64,000 nucleotides of DNA from Alphaproteobacteria bacterium (lineage in GTDB: Bacteria; Pseudomonadota; Alphaproteobacteria; Micavibrionales; Micavibrionaceae). This document shows positions 25,582-35,415 of the stretch, piece after piece. The notes under the pieces are model-generated. The model was not told where the DNA came from. It saw only the letters and a program-made list of their open reading frames with translations, and made no database searches. The DNA lies in NCBI GenBank assembly GCA_030432025.1, contig JAUIIA010000001.1, positions 248,001-312,000 on the forward strand, written 5' to 3'. The translations under genes were made by a program, and so were the position numbers. The stretch's first letter is position 1, and each line of letters opens with the position of its first letter.

Positions 25582-26988
25582 ATGATGATTTTAAGCTTCG
25601 GGTTTTTCCTACTTTGTTTTGTTGCCATTGGCGTTGCGTCCGTCCTTGTCCATTCCAAAACCAACAACGATTATCTACTTGCGGGTAATGACGTTAAGCC
25701 ATGGTTGGTTGCGCTCTCCGCAGTCGCCACCAACAATAGCGGCTATATGTTTATCGGTCTGATTGGTTATGCTTACCTATCGGGCCTGCATGCCGCGTGG
25801 CTGATGGTCGGCTGGATAATCGGCGACCTCATGATTTCCTTTGCCGTTCATAAACGTTTGCGGGAAAAGACCGAAGAAATTGAAGCGCTGAGTTTTGCAG
25901 GCGTTCTCAGCCGTTGGCACGGAAAAGAACAGGCTGTCTTACGGTTTATTGGCGGGCTTATTACGCTGGCCTTTTTGGGCACATACGCCGCCGCGCAATT
26001 GAATGCAGGGTCGAAAGCATTACATGTCTTGTTCGGCTGGGATTACCAAATCGGCGCGATTATCGGCGCAGTCATTGTTGTGCTGTATTGTTTTGCAGGC
26101 GGCTTACGGGCCTCTATCTGGACCGATGCCGCGCAGTCCTTCGTCATGTTTATCGCAATGGCACTGATGTGCGGCATGATCATATTACAAGCGGGGGGCT
26201 TGAGTGATTTCGGTACAAATTTATACGCCGTGAGCCCGACCTTCATGGACATACTGCCACCTGATACGCAGTTCGGTCCGCTGATGTTTATTATGGGCTG
26301 GATGTTTGCTGGTATAGGTGTTGTCGGACAGCCGCATATTATGGTGCGATTTATGGCGATGGATGATGCGGAGAATATGGGCCGTGTAAGGGTGTATTAT
26401 TACAGCTGGTATATCGGCTTTTCCATTTTATGTGTCTGCACAGGATTGGCTGCACGTTTGCTGATCCCTGAAACTGCGAATTTCGATTCCGAGCTGGCGT
26501 TGCCGACGCTGGCGCAGGACTTACTGCACCCTGTGTTTGCCGGACTGGTGCTCGCCGGATTATTCGCCGCGACAATGTCCACTGCTGACTCCCAAATCCT
26601 GAGTTGCACGGCATCGATCACCCGTGATTTGCGTCAAGGTAAGGACATGAATTACTGGCTGACCAAATTCTCGACCGTCTTCATTACGGCGGTGGCCCTT
26701 GGCATTGCGCTTCACGGGTCGGACAATGTGTTTACGCTCGTCGTTGTGGCCTGGGCCGCACTGGCGTGCTCTTTCGGGCCATTGCTGATTGTGAATTCGA
26801 TGGGTGGTAAGCCGGGTCAGAAGACAGCCATCTTTATGATGTTTTGCGGGCTAGCGGCTATGAGTTTGTGGCGCTATGCTGGCTACAGCGATTCTATATA
26901 TGAAGTCCTGCCCGGAATGCTTGCGGGGCTGATCGCATACGGAGTAATTGCGGTGCCAAGGAAATTCCTGCACCCACAAGAGAGCTAG
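25582..26988 (+). CDS. Sodium:solute symporter, PutP-like
   Basis: 468 residues with about 12-13 hydrophobic helices, SSS family. The N-terminal signature (YLLAGNDVKPWLVALSAVATNNSGYMFIGLIGYAY) resembles proline permease PutP, including the sodium-site region of the first helices. The later ATMSTADSQIL corresponds to the TM8 sodium site. It takes up a small organic solute, possibly proline or a related amino acid; the substrate cannot be assigned. Eleven nt separate it from the PiT-like gene, so the two form an operon. Confidence 0.85.
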   Translation: MMILSFGFFLLCFVAIGVASVLVHSKTNNDYLLAGNDVKPWLVALSAVATNNSGYMFIGLIGYAYLSGLHAAWLMVGWIIGDLMISFAVHKRLREKTEEIEALSFAGVLSRWHGKEQAVLRFIGGLITLAFLGTYAAAQLNAGSKALHVLFGWDYQIGAIIGAVIVVLYCFAGGLRASIWTDAAQSFVMFIAMALMCGMIILQAGGLSDFGTNLYAVSPTFMDILPPDTQFGPLMFIMGWMFAGIGVVGQPHIMVRFMAMDDAENMGRVRVYYYSWYIGFSILCVCTGLAARLLIPETANFDSELALPTLAQDLLHPVFAGLVLAGLFAATMSTADSQILSCTASITRDLRQGKDMNYWLTKFSTVFITAVALGIALHGSDNVFTLVVVAWAALACSFGPLLIVNSMGGKPGQKTAIFMMFCGLAAMSLWRYAGYSDSIYEVLPGMLAGLIAYGVIAVPRKFLHPQES

Positions 26989-26999
26989 AAAGAAAAATT

Positions 27000-27962
27000 A
27001 TGGACTTACCAACCATTTACGCGGCGATAGGATTCCTCCTCGCCGCATATGCCGTTATCGGCAATGACGCCGTACAAACACTCGGCACGTTTATCGCTTC
27101 CAACACCCGCATATTTCACTGGGCTATTTTATGGGCGGCGGCCAGTGCCGTTTTGGCCCTTACATTGACCTATGGCTGGTACATTCATGACGGGGATATA
27201 TCGTTCGGACGGCTGGAGAAAATTCCGCCTATTGAAATCCAGTGGTATCACGCCGCCGCTCCTGCTGTACTGGTACTGCTGACGCGGATAGGTATTCCGG
27301 TATCAACGACCTTCCTTGTGTTGTCGACCTTTGCGTCGACATTGATACTGGAGAAGATGCTTGTGAAATCCATTGTCGGATACGGTGTCGCCGCAATCGT
27401 GGCCTACATTATCTGGCTGGTTGTTGCGCGCATCCTCAACGAAAAATACGACAAGGTCAAAGCGGAACACCGTAAGTTCTGGCGCACACTGCAATGGGGC
27501 TCAACGGGTTTCCTCTGGTTTTCGTGGCTCAGTCATGACATGGCAAATATCGCCGTGTTCCTGCCCCGCCAGCTCAGCCCCGAATTGCTCGTCGGTGTTA
27601 TCACACTGTTATGCGCGGCGTTGGCCTATATCTTCTGGTCACAAGGCGGGAAGATCCAGAAAGTCGTTTTGGAAAAATCCGGCACACGCTTTATGCGCTC
27701 GGCCACCATCATCGACTTTTTCTATGCGCTAATCCTGCTGTACTTCAAGGAGCTGAACTCGATTCCAATGAGTACGACATGGGTTTTCGTCGGCTTACTG
27801 ACAGGGCGAGAGCTTGCGATTGCAACGACCTACAAAGACACCTACAAGTTCGGTTACGTTTTCCCGCTGATCGGGAAAGACTTCTTAAAAATGATGATTG
27901 GCCTGGGTGTATCTGTCGCGATAGCTATGGCGGTGCACTACGTTCTTGCGCCTCAGTCGTGA
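27000..27962 (+). CDS. PiT-type (PHO4 family) phosphate transporter-like protein
   Basis: 320 residues with about eight helices. It has the inverted repeat of the PiT family: GNDAVQTLGTF in the first half and SHDMANIAVFLPR in the second, matching the two GxNDxxNA signatures. Each half then has a Pro-x-Ser-Thr-Thr turn (PVSTTFLVLS and IPMSTTWVFVG). Typical PiT proteins are longer (about 400-500 residues), and the ANA part of the first signature is changed, so phosphate as substrate is likely but not certain. It overlaps the convergent downstream gene by 10 bp. Confidence 0.75.
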   Translation: MDLPTIYAAIGFLLAAYAVIGNDAVQTLGTFIASNTRIFHWAILWAAASAVLALTLTYGWYIHDGDISFGRLEKIPPIEIQWYHAAAPAVLVLLTRIGIPVSTTFLVLSTFASTLILEKMLVKSIVGYGVAAIVAYIIWLVVARILNEKYDKVKAEHRKFWRTLQWGSTGFLWFSWLSHDMANIAVFLPRQLSPELLVGVITLLCAALAYIFWSQGGKIQKVVLEKSGTRFMRSATIIDFFYALILLYFKELNSIPMSTTWVFVGLLTGRELAIATTYKDTYKFGYVFPLIGKDFLKMMIGLGVSVAIAMAVHYVLAPQS

Positions 27963-29005
27963 CACAGCCTTGCAACTTTGAATGATTTCGGCTCGTCGTG
28001 TGATGCGCGCATGTTCGCGCATGTATCGGCGGCGTACCGGATCCTGTCATAGATATCCGCGTTTCGGGTCTCACGGCTTTGCATTTCTCTCGCGATGTCC
28101 GACGGGGAGATATAGCCTTGCGGGTCGGCCGCTGCCCATCTTGCTTCACTTTCCGGTGAGGCTTTGACGTGAACCAAACGGTTGTCTGTACGGCCTCTAT
28201 TCTCCCATGCCTGAATGATTGCCGTATCCAGTTCCGGATATTCATCCATATCGATAGTGATGTAGACTTGGTCTGCGGATGAAAAAGCAAAATCCAAATC
28301 GCCTGCATCGAGGGCATTCACATCAATTGTAATGTCCTTGCCTGCGAAAACTTTACTCACCCCTGTACTCAATTGCTCTGCACTTTCAGGGTTTCCATCC
28401 GGATGGACCATATCAAGCAAACCGACCTGTTGTTTATGGCCCCCGGCATTCAATGTCATAGCCATTCGCGCCGTCAGGAAGGATGGCCCCACGGATGAAC
28501 GATCGAGATTGCCGATAATGATGGCGTGATCGCCCGGCTTTTGTCCGGCAAGGTCGCGGGCGATTAACCACGTTCTGGTGGATGTCGGCTCACGTCCTAT
28601 CGCGGATTTCACTACGCCCAAATCGGCATCAAGTGCATTCATGATAGGCAACAAAAAATCGCCTGCCTGTTCATTTCGCCGGACCAGCTTTGTTCGGCCA
28701 TCCATGTAACGGTTATACGCGGCAGGGTCGTATTCTCCTTCATTGCGGACACCCATAGTGTAATGCAGCAAGCGGCTATATGCTTCCTTACCGACCAGCA
28801 TTTCATTGCCAGGCTCATCGAAAATATCAGGGAAAGTCGTAAAGTCCTCAGCAGCGCCGAACCAGATTTTACGCGAACATTTTTCCGCGCATAGAACCTG
28901 AGAACTCAGTTTCAGGTTCTTCCAATGCTTCATTTCCGGTGTGTTTTCATCACCGGTGAAGTCCACAACGACCAGATTTTGCATCGATACAGGTCTTGTC
29001 GGCAC
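27953..29005 (-). CDS. Hypothetical protein, distantly glutamyl-tRNA-reductase-like
   Basis: 350 residues, soluble. By eye residues 35-190 follow the block order of glutamyl-tRNA reductase: a CSRKIWFG segment where GluTR has TCNRTELY, then GKEAYSRLLHYTMGVRNE, a GE dipeptide, a helical TKLVRRNEQAGDFLLPIMNA region, and then a Rossmann-like AIIIGNLDRS. The identity is low and the C-terminus is unlike GluTR, so this is a guess about fold, not function. The GTG start at 29005 is preceded by AAAGGA at 7 nt. It is divergent from the helicase gene across 276 bp. Confidence 0.6.
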   Translation of the reverse strand: MPTRPVSMQNLVVVDFTGDENTPEMKHWKNLKLSSQVLCAEKCSRKIWFGAAEDFTTFPDIFDEPGNEMLVGKEAYSRLLHYTMGVRNEGEYDPAAYNRYMDGRTKLVRRNEQAGDFLLPIMNALDADLGVVKSAIGREPTSTRTWLIARDLAGQKPGDHAIIIGNLDRSSVGPSFLTARMAMTLNAGGHKQQVGLLDMVHPDGNPESAEQLSTGVSKVFAGKDITIDVNALDAGDLDFAFSSADQVYITIDMDEYPELDTAIIQAWENRGRTDNRLVHVKASPESEARWAAADPQGYISPSDIAREMQSRETRNADIYDRIRYAADTCANMRASHDEPKSFKVARLCHD

Positions 29006-29281
29006 AGCTAGTCCTTTCGATTAAGTGCGCCAATATACTTTAAATTATGGAAACCATCAACCACAAACAGCATAAAAAATACATTTCTTTACACATAAAA
29101 CATACATCATGTTTTGCTAAATTATCACTAGCTAGCAATAACTTACATCGCTTTAAGAAATTTTCTTTTAAAAACGCAAATTCCATAAAAAAGCCTTGCT
29201 TTCATTCCACCCGATGGCTAAACACTGGTTTAGTTACGGTAAATTGACCGTCATAACTGCGTATTTACGGGAAACAGAAAA
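29006..29281. other. AT-rich intergenic region between divergent genes
   Basis: 276 bp with no supported gene. It contains a short inverted repeat ACGGT...ACCGT (29236-29251) near the helicase start that might be an operator. A 66-codon frame within it has low-complexity Lys/His/Asn content and is not convincing. Confidence 0.4.
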
Positions 29282-31417
29282 TTGAATCTGCGTGCTGAAG
29301 CCTCATCAAGCCTTCACGAACAAGCTCGGCCCACGGCCGAGATTTACGCATCTCTATTAAAAGCAGCAGTTGAAGATGTTCTGGCGACAGGAACACTTGA
29401 TGGCAGTACGCCGTTGCGACCTTCGCAGCACGATGCCCTCACCTCTTACCTTGAAAACTTTGCCAACCGCGACGATCTTTCCGCGCAGGACAAAATCGAG
29501 GGTTTTATCCAAATGCCGACAGGCACGGGAAAGACAGGCTTTTACGTCGCCGTTCTGGCGAACTTTGTTCAGCGCGCAAATGAGATCGGCCTAAACCCGA
29601 AGATCATGATCATCGAGCCGACGATTGTGTTGATGAACCAGACAGCAGACGAGATCGAAAAATTCGCTCCGCAATTCAAAGGACAAATCGGATTTTACGG
29701 GGACCAGCATCAAGACCTTGATAAAGCCATCACCGTTATCTCTTATCCGTCATGGATGCGTTTGATCGAAAAAGGGGAAATCGGCGCACATAATTACGAC
29801 TTCCTGATTTCCGATGAATCGCATGAAGGGCTTTCCGTCCCGCATCAGATTTTGATGGAGGAAGCTTTTTCCGGTGCTGTGCGTTTGGCGGGTACTGCGA
29901 CGGCTTCTTATGATGAAAACCGCACAGTGCACCTTACGCACCGCAATGAATGGTTCAGCCGCGCTATTCCCGAATCCGTGGCCCTTGGCGAGCTGGCGGA
30001 ATATGTTGACACGCAGTTTTTCATCATCAAAACCAAACCTGACTTAAAACAAACATTCCTGCGCTCGGCTCAGGCACCCGGTATTATTCACGCCGTTGAT
30101 CCGCGAAAGCTGGCGTGGATGTTGGCGACCGCAGACATTTATGCACAAGGGGTCGATGCGCAAACGGGGCACCCCTTACACAAACATCAGGCCGGGTTCT
30201 ACAACCACCTGACAGATGATTCAGATGCACATGAATGGATTTTGAACAATCATCCCGACCTGCAGCGTATTGCACAAGAACGCGGATATGATGATGTTGC
30301 CGTTGCCGTGCACTCAAAGCTGCCTTATGCAGAGCAACGCGACCGCATCCGTGACTATAAGGCGGGCAGATACATGGCGGTTGTCGGTGACCGTAAATTC
30401 AGCATCGGCTTTGACCATCCGCCGATGAAAACAACATTCGATTACATGCGCCGATCGGGCGTACAAAAAGCGCAAGCGGCTATCGGTCGCGGGTCGCGGC
30501 AATATATGGATCCGGAAACAGGACAGCCGACAGGCCTGACCGTTGTCGATGCGCTCGTCATGTCAGGATATATGGATAAGGAATTCGAAGCCAAGATGCT
30601 GAAAGAGCTGATGGCGCGTAATGTCACCGTGTTTGATATTCTCGGCAAGCCGCTGATCCACCGCGACGGTTACCAGCCGCAAGCCCATGCTGTCCCTGAA
30701 CATTTGCGCGGTGTCGATAATCACCTTTACGAAATGCGCGGCTATACAACGGATGAGGAGCGCCTTGCGCTGATCGATGATATTAAGGAAGCGCGTCGCG
30801 GGCGTAAGATCACAACCTACTCCCCTGTTCGTCCTGATTTTACCGTTAGTCAGGAAATGCTGGGCGAATTTGTCGATACGCTCAAATCCAAAGGTTTCAT
30901 CATGCCCAAAAGCGGGCGCAGCAAGGCCGAAGCCGAAGCTATTTTTGAAGCGCTGGAAAAACATGCGGAAGTCAGCGGCGAGCCGATACCGAACAAGGTT
31001 GATGTTACGCTTATTAACGGTTTAATCCGCAATCGCACCACCGCAAGGACAAAAGTCACACATGAACAGTGGCAGCATCTCGCCGAATTCTCGAACGAGG
31101 CCCGCGGTACTTTGCGCATGAATGTCGTGACGCTCAACGATGATCAAGCTCTTGCGATCAGACGGACCATGATGGACGCCAACCTGATGCTGACCGAAGA
31201 TGTGTATGAAGCATTCAAAGCATTCGAGGAGGCGTCGGATGAGCCTTACTGCGACCTGAACAAGAACCAGTTGCGGATTATTCTGGCACGTATGGGCGGC
31301 TACAAGCTAGATGCCTACGCCTATCAGCGTTTGCAGGAATTTATGGAGCATTTGAAAGGTCCTGAGGCCGACATGGATGCCGCGCCGGATGAAGATGCGC
31401 CGACAAACGCGCAATAG
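29282..31417 (+). CDS. DEAD/DEAH-box superfamily 2 helicase
   Basis: 711 residues. Motif I is QMPTGTGKT (about 77-85), motif II is DESHE in place of DEAH, motif III is AGTATAS, and the second RecA domain contains GFDHPPMKTTFDYMRRSG and motif VI AIGRGSRQ. The order resembles the SSL2/type III restriction helicase group. The C-terminal 250 residues are helical and unassigned. The start is a TTG at 29282, because the next in-frame Met lies inside motif I. It stands alone; no methyltransferase or nuclease gene is adjacent, so a role in restriction is not supported. Confidence 0.83.
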   Translation: MNLRAEASSSLHEQARPTAEIYASLLKAAVEDVLATGTLDGSTPLRPSQHDALTSYLENFANRDDLSAQDKIEGFIQMPTGTGKTGFYVAVLANFVQRANEIGLNPKIMIIEPTIVLMNQTADEIEKFAPQFKGQIGFYGDQHQDLDKAITVISYPSWMRLIEKGEIGAHNYDFLISDESHEGLSVPHQILMEEAFSGAVRLAGTATASYDENRTVHLTHRNEWFSRAIPESVALGELAEYVDTQFFIIKTKPDLKQTFLRSAQAPGIIHAVDPRKLAWMLATADIYAQGVDAQTGHPLHKHQAGFYNHLTDDSDAHEWILNNHPDLQRIAQERGYDDVAVAVHSKLPYAEQRDRIRDYKAGRYMAVVGDRKFSIGFDHPPMKTTFDYMRRSGVQKAQAAIGRGSRQYMDPETGQPTGLTVVDALVMSGYMDKEFEAKMLKELMARNVTVFDILGKPLIHRDGYQPQAHAVPEHLRGVDNHLYEMRGYTTDEERLALIDDIKEARRGRKITTYSPVRPDFTVSQEMLGEFVDTLKSKGFIMPKSGRSKAEAEAIFEALEKHAEVSGEPIPNKVDVTLINGLIRNRTTARTKVTHEQWQHLAEFSNEARGTLRMNVVTLNDDQALAIRRTMMDANLMLTEDVYEAFKAFEEASDEPYCDLNKNQLRIILARMGGYKLDAYAYQRLQEFMEHLKGPEADMDAAPDEDAPTNAQ

Positions 31418-31454
31418 GCTTTTGTCGCTCGCCATTTTGAGGTAAAACTCAATT

Positions 31455-33068
31455 ATGTCTGAACCCCTCATAAGCATTTCCAATCTGTGCGTTGATTTCA
31501 AAACCCAAAAAGGGCTGTTCCGCGCTGTTGATGATGTCAGCTTTGATATCAGCAAGGGCGAGACGGTTGCGCTGGTTGGTGAGTCAGGTTCGGGGAAATC
31601 CGTTACTGCGTTATCTGTAATGCAGCTCCTGCCCTACCCGCGTGCGATCCACAACCCTGAAGCCAAGATTATGTTCGAAGGCGAAAACATGGTCGGCAAA
31701 GGTGACAGCTATATGCGCACCATTCGCGGTATGCAGGTGGGGATGATTTTTCAGGAACCTTTGACGGCGCTGAACCCGTTACACACAATTGAAAAACAGA
31801 TATCCGAAGTGCTTTTCTTGCACCAGAAAATGGGCAAGGCACAGGCGAAGGAACGCGTAACGGAGTTGCTTAATTTGGTCGGGTTAGAGAATTTAACCAC
31901 GCGTCTTGATGCCTATCCGCACCAGCTTTCGGGCGGACAGCGCCAGCGTGTGATGATTGCTATGGCGCTCGCGAATGATCCTGAAATCCTGATTGCGGAT
32001 GAGCCGACGACCGCGCTGGATGTAACCGTGCAGGCGCAAATTCTGGAATTGCTCAACGATCTCAAAGACCGTCTGGGTATGGCGCTGCTGATCATTACGC
32101 ATGATTTAACAATCGTTGAGAAGATGGCGGACAAGGTCTGCGTGATGCAGCATGGAAAGATCGTAGAGCAGAACAAAACCAAAGACTTATTCAAAAAACC
32201 GCAGCATGAATACACCAAAATGCTTCTGAATGCGCAGCCCAGCGGTGATGCGATCAAGGCGGAAGCGGACGCGCCTGTCATCATGCAAGGGACAAATATC
32301 AAGATTCATTTCCCAAAAAAGAAAGACATTTTCGGCAAGGTTACCGAATGGGTGAAAGCGGTTGATGATATCAACATTACCGCGCGTGAAGGCCAGACAA
32401 TAGGTGTGGTCGGCGAGAGTGGATCAGGAAAAACCACGCTCGGCCTCGGGTTACTGCGCCTGTTAAAAGCTGACGGCACAATTGTGTTTGAAGGCAATGA
32501 CATATCAAGCGCGAGCCAGAAAGAATTGCTCCCGCTGCGCGAAGATATGCAAGTCGTGTTTCAGGACCCTTTTGGATCGCTATCCCCGCGCTTAAGTGTC
32601 GCGCAGATTATTGGTGAAGGTCTGGAAATTCACCGTAAGGATTTAAGCCCCGCAGAACGGGATGCGGAAGTGGTACGTGCGTTGCAAGATGTGGATATGG
32701 ACCCCGAAACACGTCACCGTTACCCGCATGAATTTTCAGGCGGCCAGCGCCAGCGTATCTCGATTGCCCGTGCGCTCGCACTCCGTCCGAAATTCATTGT
32801 GCTGGATGAACCGACATCGGCGCTTGATCTCTCGGTACAGGCGCAGATTGTGGACCTGCTTCGGGCGCTGCAGAAGGAATATAAAATTTCATATATCTTC
32901 ATCAGCCACGATTTGCGCGTGGTCAAGGCGATGGCACATGATTTGATTGTAATGAAGGATGGTAAGGTCGTGGAAAGCGGCTCTGCCAAAGACATCTTTG
33001 ATAATCCTCAGGAAGAATACACCAAAGCCCTGCTCGCAGCCGCTCTCGACCTTAAGGCTCGCGCCTAG
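31455..33068 (+). CDS. yejF: Peptide ABC transporter ATP-binding protein YejF
   Basis: 537 residues with two ABC domains in one chain, as in YejF. Domain 1 has Walker A GESGSGKS and signature LSGGQRQR; domain 2 has GESGSGKT and FSGGQRQR, each followed by DEPT Walker B ends. It powers the YejBE permease. It is 13.6 kb from yejE, an unusual separation for a transporter normally encoded in one operon. Its stop overlaps that of the convergent DUF2147 gene by 4 bp. Confidence 0.95.
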   Translation: MSEPLISISNLCVDFKTQKGLFRAVDDVSFDISKGETVALVGESGSGKSVTALSVMQLLPYPRAIHNPEAKIMFEGENMVGKGDSYMRTIRGMQVGMIFQEPLTALNPLHTIEKQISEVLFLHQKMGKAQAKERVTELLNLVGLENLTTRLDAYPHQLSGGQRQRVMIAMALANDPEILIADEPTTALDVTVQAQILELLNDLKDRLGMALLIITHDLTIVEKMADKVCVMQHGKIVEQNKTKDLFKKPQHEYTKMLLNAQPSGDAIKAEADAPVIMQGTNIKIHFPKKKDIFGKVTEWVKAVDDINITAREGQTIGVVGESGSGKTTLGLGLLRLLKADGTIVFEGNDISSASQKELLPLREDMQVVFQDPFGSLSPRLSVAQIIGEGLEIHRKDLSPAERDAEVVRALQDVDMDPETRHRYPHEFSGGQRQRISIARALALRPKFIVLDEPTSALDLSVQAQIVDLLRALQKEYKISYIFISHDLRVVKAMAHDLIVMKDGKVVESGSAKDIFDNPQEEYTKALLAAALDLKARA

Positions 33069-33520
33069 TTATCAGCATTCGCCGGTGTGTTGCACTGGGC
33101 GTAGTCATCGGCGCTGACTTTCGTCCATGTCTGGCTTTTCCCAAACAATGATACACCGACATAACCGCGCACATTTAATGTGCCGTTATCATTGATTTCG
33201 ACATTCGCGTTATAGACATCGCCTTCGTCGGCTTTATAGATTTTGCCGTCTTCCCATTCGCCGACTTCGTCTTTTTCAAAGCCGTAAAGAATGCGCAAAC
33301 CGCACATCGGGTCATTATGTTTTGATGCATCGGGATTTTTGGCATCATATTGCATACCGCCTTCGATGATCCAGTAAATGTCACCGCACAGGCCTTGATC
33401 ACATTCATAGACATTGATCACGGAGCGTTCGTTTTGCGTCAACCACAGTCCCTCGACAGGATCGGCGGCAAATGCGGGAGTAGCGATAAACACAGCAGCA
33501 AGTAAAACTAGAATTCTCAT
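33065..33520 (-). CDS. DUF2147 secreted protein
   Basis: 151 residues. A signal peptide (cleavage after TPAFA, about residue 18) precedes a DUF2147 domain: PVEGLWLTQNERSVINVYEC, then GLCGDIYWI, and the closing RGYVGVSLFGKSQTWTKV. DUF2147 proteins are small periplasmic beta-barrels of unknown function. The GGAG ribosome-binding site lies 8 nt before the ATG. Confidence 0.88.
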   Translation of the reverse strand: MRILVLLAAVFIATPAFAADPVEGLWLTQNERSVINVYECDQGLCGDIYWIIEGGMQYDAKNPDASKHNDPMCGLRILYGFEKDEVGEWEDGKIYKADEGDVYNANVEINDNGTLNVRGYVGVSLFGKSQTWTKVSADDYAQCNTPANADN

Positions 33521-33595
33521 ATGGGATCTCCTTTTTTACTATTTTATCACTTTGTTGGGGTAGCGCTTGTTTTTTCCATGCTGCACCTGCACAGG

Positions 33596-35332
33596 TTATT
33601 GCCCCAAAGCTTTGCCCTCACGGCGTGGGTCGGGGGCACCGCGTAATGTGCCGTTATGCAGATGGATGCCCGTAAGGCCGCTATTCAGGTCTTTCACAGA
33701 GACCTCATGACCGATGGCCTGCAACGCTTTTTCCTGCGTGTCTTTTTCCAGCTCGATTGTTTTCCCGCGTGCGATGATATGCGGCATCGCCATCGCATCT
33801 TCGATAGGCATTCCCCAATCCAGAACAGCGATGATGCGCTGAAGGACATAGCCGATGATACGGCTGCCACCGGCGGAACCGAGGACGAGGACTGGGTTAC
33901 CGGCCTGATCAAACACAATTGTCGGTGACATGGAGGAACGTGGACGCTTGCCCGCCTCGACGCTGTTTGCAATAGGTTTGCCGTCTTCGCCGTTCGGTAT
34001 AAAGGAGAAGTCAGTCAGTTCGTTATTCAGCAAATACCCGTTCACCATCATGTGGGAGCCAAACGCGCCTTCGATAGTCGTCGTCATGGAAACGATATTG
34101 CCGTCCTTATCAATGACGCTGATATGGCTCGTGCCCGGGCGGGTGACATCGGGCGCGGCTTCATATTCGTCGGGTGAAATTGTGGGTGGTGTTCCCGCTT
34201 CGATAACCTCTAACGGTGTGTCCGGCTTTATCAGTGACGCACGGGACATGAGGTATTCCGGGTCAATCATTGCCAGCCCCGGGGTATCAACGAAGTCAGG
34301 ATCAGCCATGTATTGATTACGGTCGGCAAAAGCCAGCGCACTGGCTTGCGCTATGAAATTCCAACTGAGAGGGTTGTTTGCGCCCAGCTCGGGCAGATCA
34401 AACTTCTCCAGCATGCCGAGCATTTGCAGCAATGTTAACCCACCCGATGACGGCTCCCCCATCGAACAAACGATATAGGCACGGTAAGGGCCGCAAACGG
34501 GATCGCGCTTCTTTATACGGTATTGGTGAAAATCATTTACGGCCAAGCCGCCGGGATTCGCTTCATACCCCTGCACTTCGTGGACAATGTTGGCGGGAAT
34601 CACCCCGCGGTAGAATTTTTGCGAGCCGTAGAAGCTGAATTCCTTCAACGTATCGGCATATTCGAGGTTATAGAGCTTATCACCCGCCTGTATCGGCTTA
34701 CCTTCGGGCAGGAAATAGGCAGCAGTTTTGGGAAATATCTTCAAGCGGTCCTGTGCATCATCGACCATTTTCGCGAGGCGCGGAGAGACTTCAAACCCAC
34801 CCTCGGACAGTCTCACGGCATCATCGAACAACTCCATCCATGTGAGTTTACCGTGAATTTGGTGTGTTTCTTTCAGCAGCGCAGGCGTACCCGGCACACC
34901 GACCGAACGACCACCAACGACCGCATCGAAAAACGCCATCGGTTCGCCGTTCTTCTGGAACAGATATGGACTGGCGAGCTGCGGTGCGGTTTCCCGCGCA
35001 TCGTAAGTGACCAGTTCCTTGGTTTCAGCATCGTAGTGGAGCATAAATGCGCCGCCACCAAGACCCGAAGATTGCGGCTCAACAAGCCCCAACACCAATT
35101 GTGCAGCCACAGCGGCATCTACAGCACTTCCGCCCTTCTCCAAAATTTTATATCCGGCCTCCGTCGCAAGCGGATTGGCCGTTACAATCATGAAATCCGC
35201 GCCTTGTGCGACTGAAACGCCCTCATAATCCGTGGCTATTTCAGGTTGGGGACGAGAGATATCCTGAGCGTTTGCGGGAGGTGAAAACAGGCACAAAACA
35301 GCCAGAATTTGAAAAAAATGCTTATAAATCAT
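33596..35332 (-). CDS. ggt: Gamma-glutamyltransferase
   Basis: 578 residues. The signal peptide (about 1-22) sends it to the periplasm. The precursor is autocleaved before the catalytic Thr of TSHISVIDKDGN (about residue 395) into large and small subunits. SMTTTIEGAFGS and RPRSSMSPTIVF match the family. It hydrolyses or transfers gamma-glutamyl groups of glutathione and peptides. It lies near yejF and could feed or process periplasmic peptides. DUF2147 lies downstream in the same direction, after 75 bp. Confidence 0.94.
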   Translation of the reverse strand: MIYKHFFQILAVLCLFSPPANAQDISRPQPEIATDYEGVSVAQGADFMIVTANPLATEAGYKILEKGGSAVDAAVAAQLVLGLVEPQSSGLGGGAFMLHYDAETKELVTYDARETAPQLASPYLFQKNGEPMAFFDAVVGGRSVGVPGTPALLKETHQIHGKLTWMELFDDAVRLSEGGFEVSPRLAKMVDDAQDRLKIFPKTAAYFLPEGKPIQAGDKLYNLEYADTLKEFSFYGSQKFYRGVIPANIVHEVQGYEANPGGLAVNDFHQYRIKKRDPVCGPYRAYIVCSMGEPSSGGLTLLQMLGMLEKFDLPELGANNPLSWNFIAQASALAFADRNQYMADPDFVDTPGLAMIDPEYLMSRASLIKPDTPLEVIEAGTPPTISPDEYEAAPDVTRPGTSHISVIDKDGNIVSMTTTIEGAFGSHMMVNGYLLNNELTDFSFIPNGEDGKPIANSVEAGKRPRSSMSPTIVFDQAGNPVLVLGSAGGSRIIGYVLQRIIAVLDWGMPIEDAMAMPHIIARGKTIELEKDTQEKALQAIGHEVSVKDLNSGLTGIHLHNGTLRGAPDPRREGKALGQ

Positions 35333-35399
35333 ATAATTAATTATTAAGTTACTTTTTTCCTTTGCATTCCGGTTACCGGAGTGATAGGAAGTGTGTGCT

Positions 35400-35415
35400 T
35401 TTTAAGCGCTTAAAA
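35400..35415. promoter_or_regulatory. 16-bp perfect palindrome upstream of rpsU
   Basis: TTTTAAGCGCTTAAAA is a perfect palindrome, 55 bp before the rpsU start. It lies upstream of a TATACT -10 (35444-35449). It could be an operator, but no binding protein can be named. Confidence 0.45.

Noticed and set aside
29047-29247. 66-codon plus-strand frame in the AT-rich gap before the helicase
   Set aside because: Low-complexity Lys/Asn/His product, no ribosome-binding site, overlaps the likely promoter region.
29282-31417. Helicase as part of a restriction or defence system
   Set aside because: The neighbours are an unrecognised protein and yejF. No methyltransferase, nuclease or other defence gene lies next to it.
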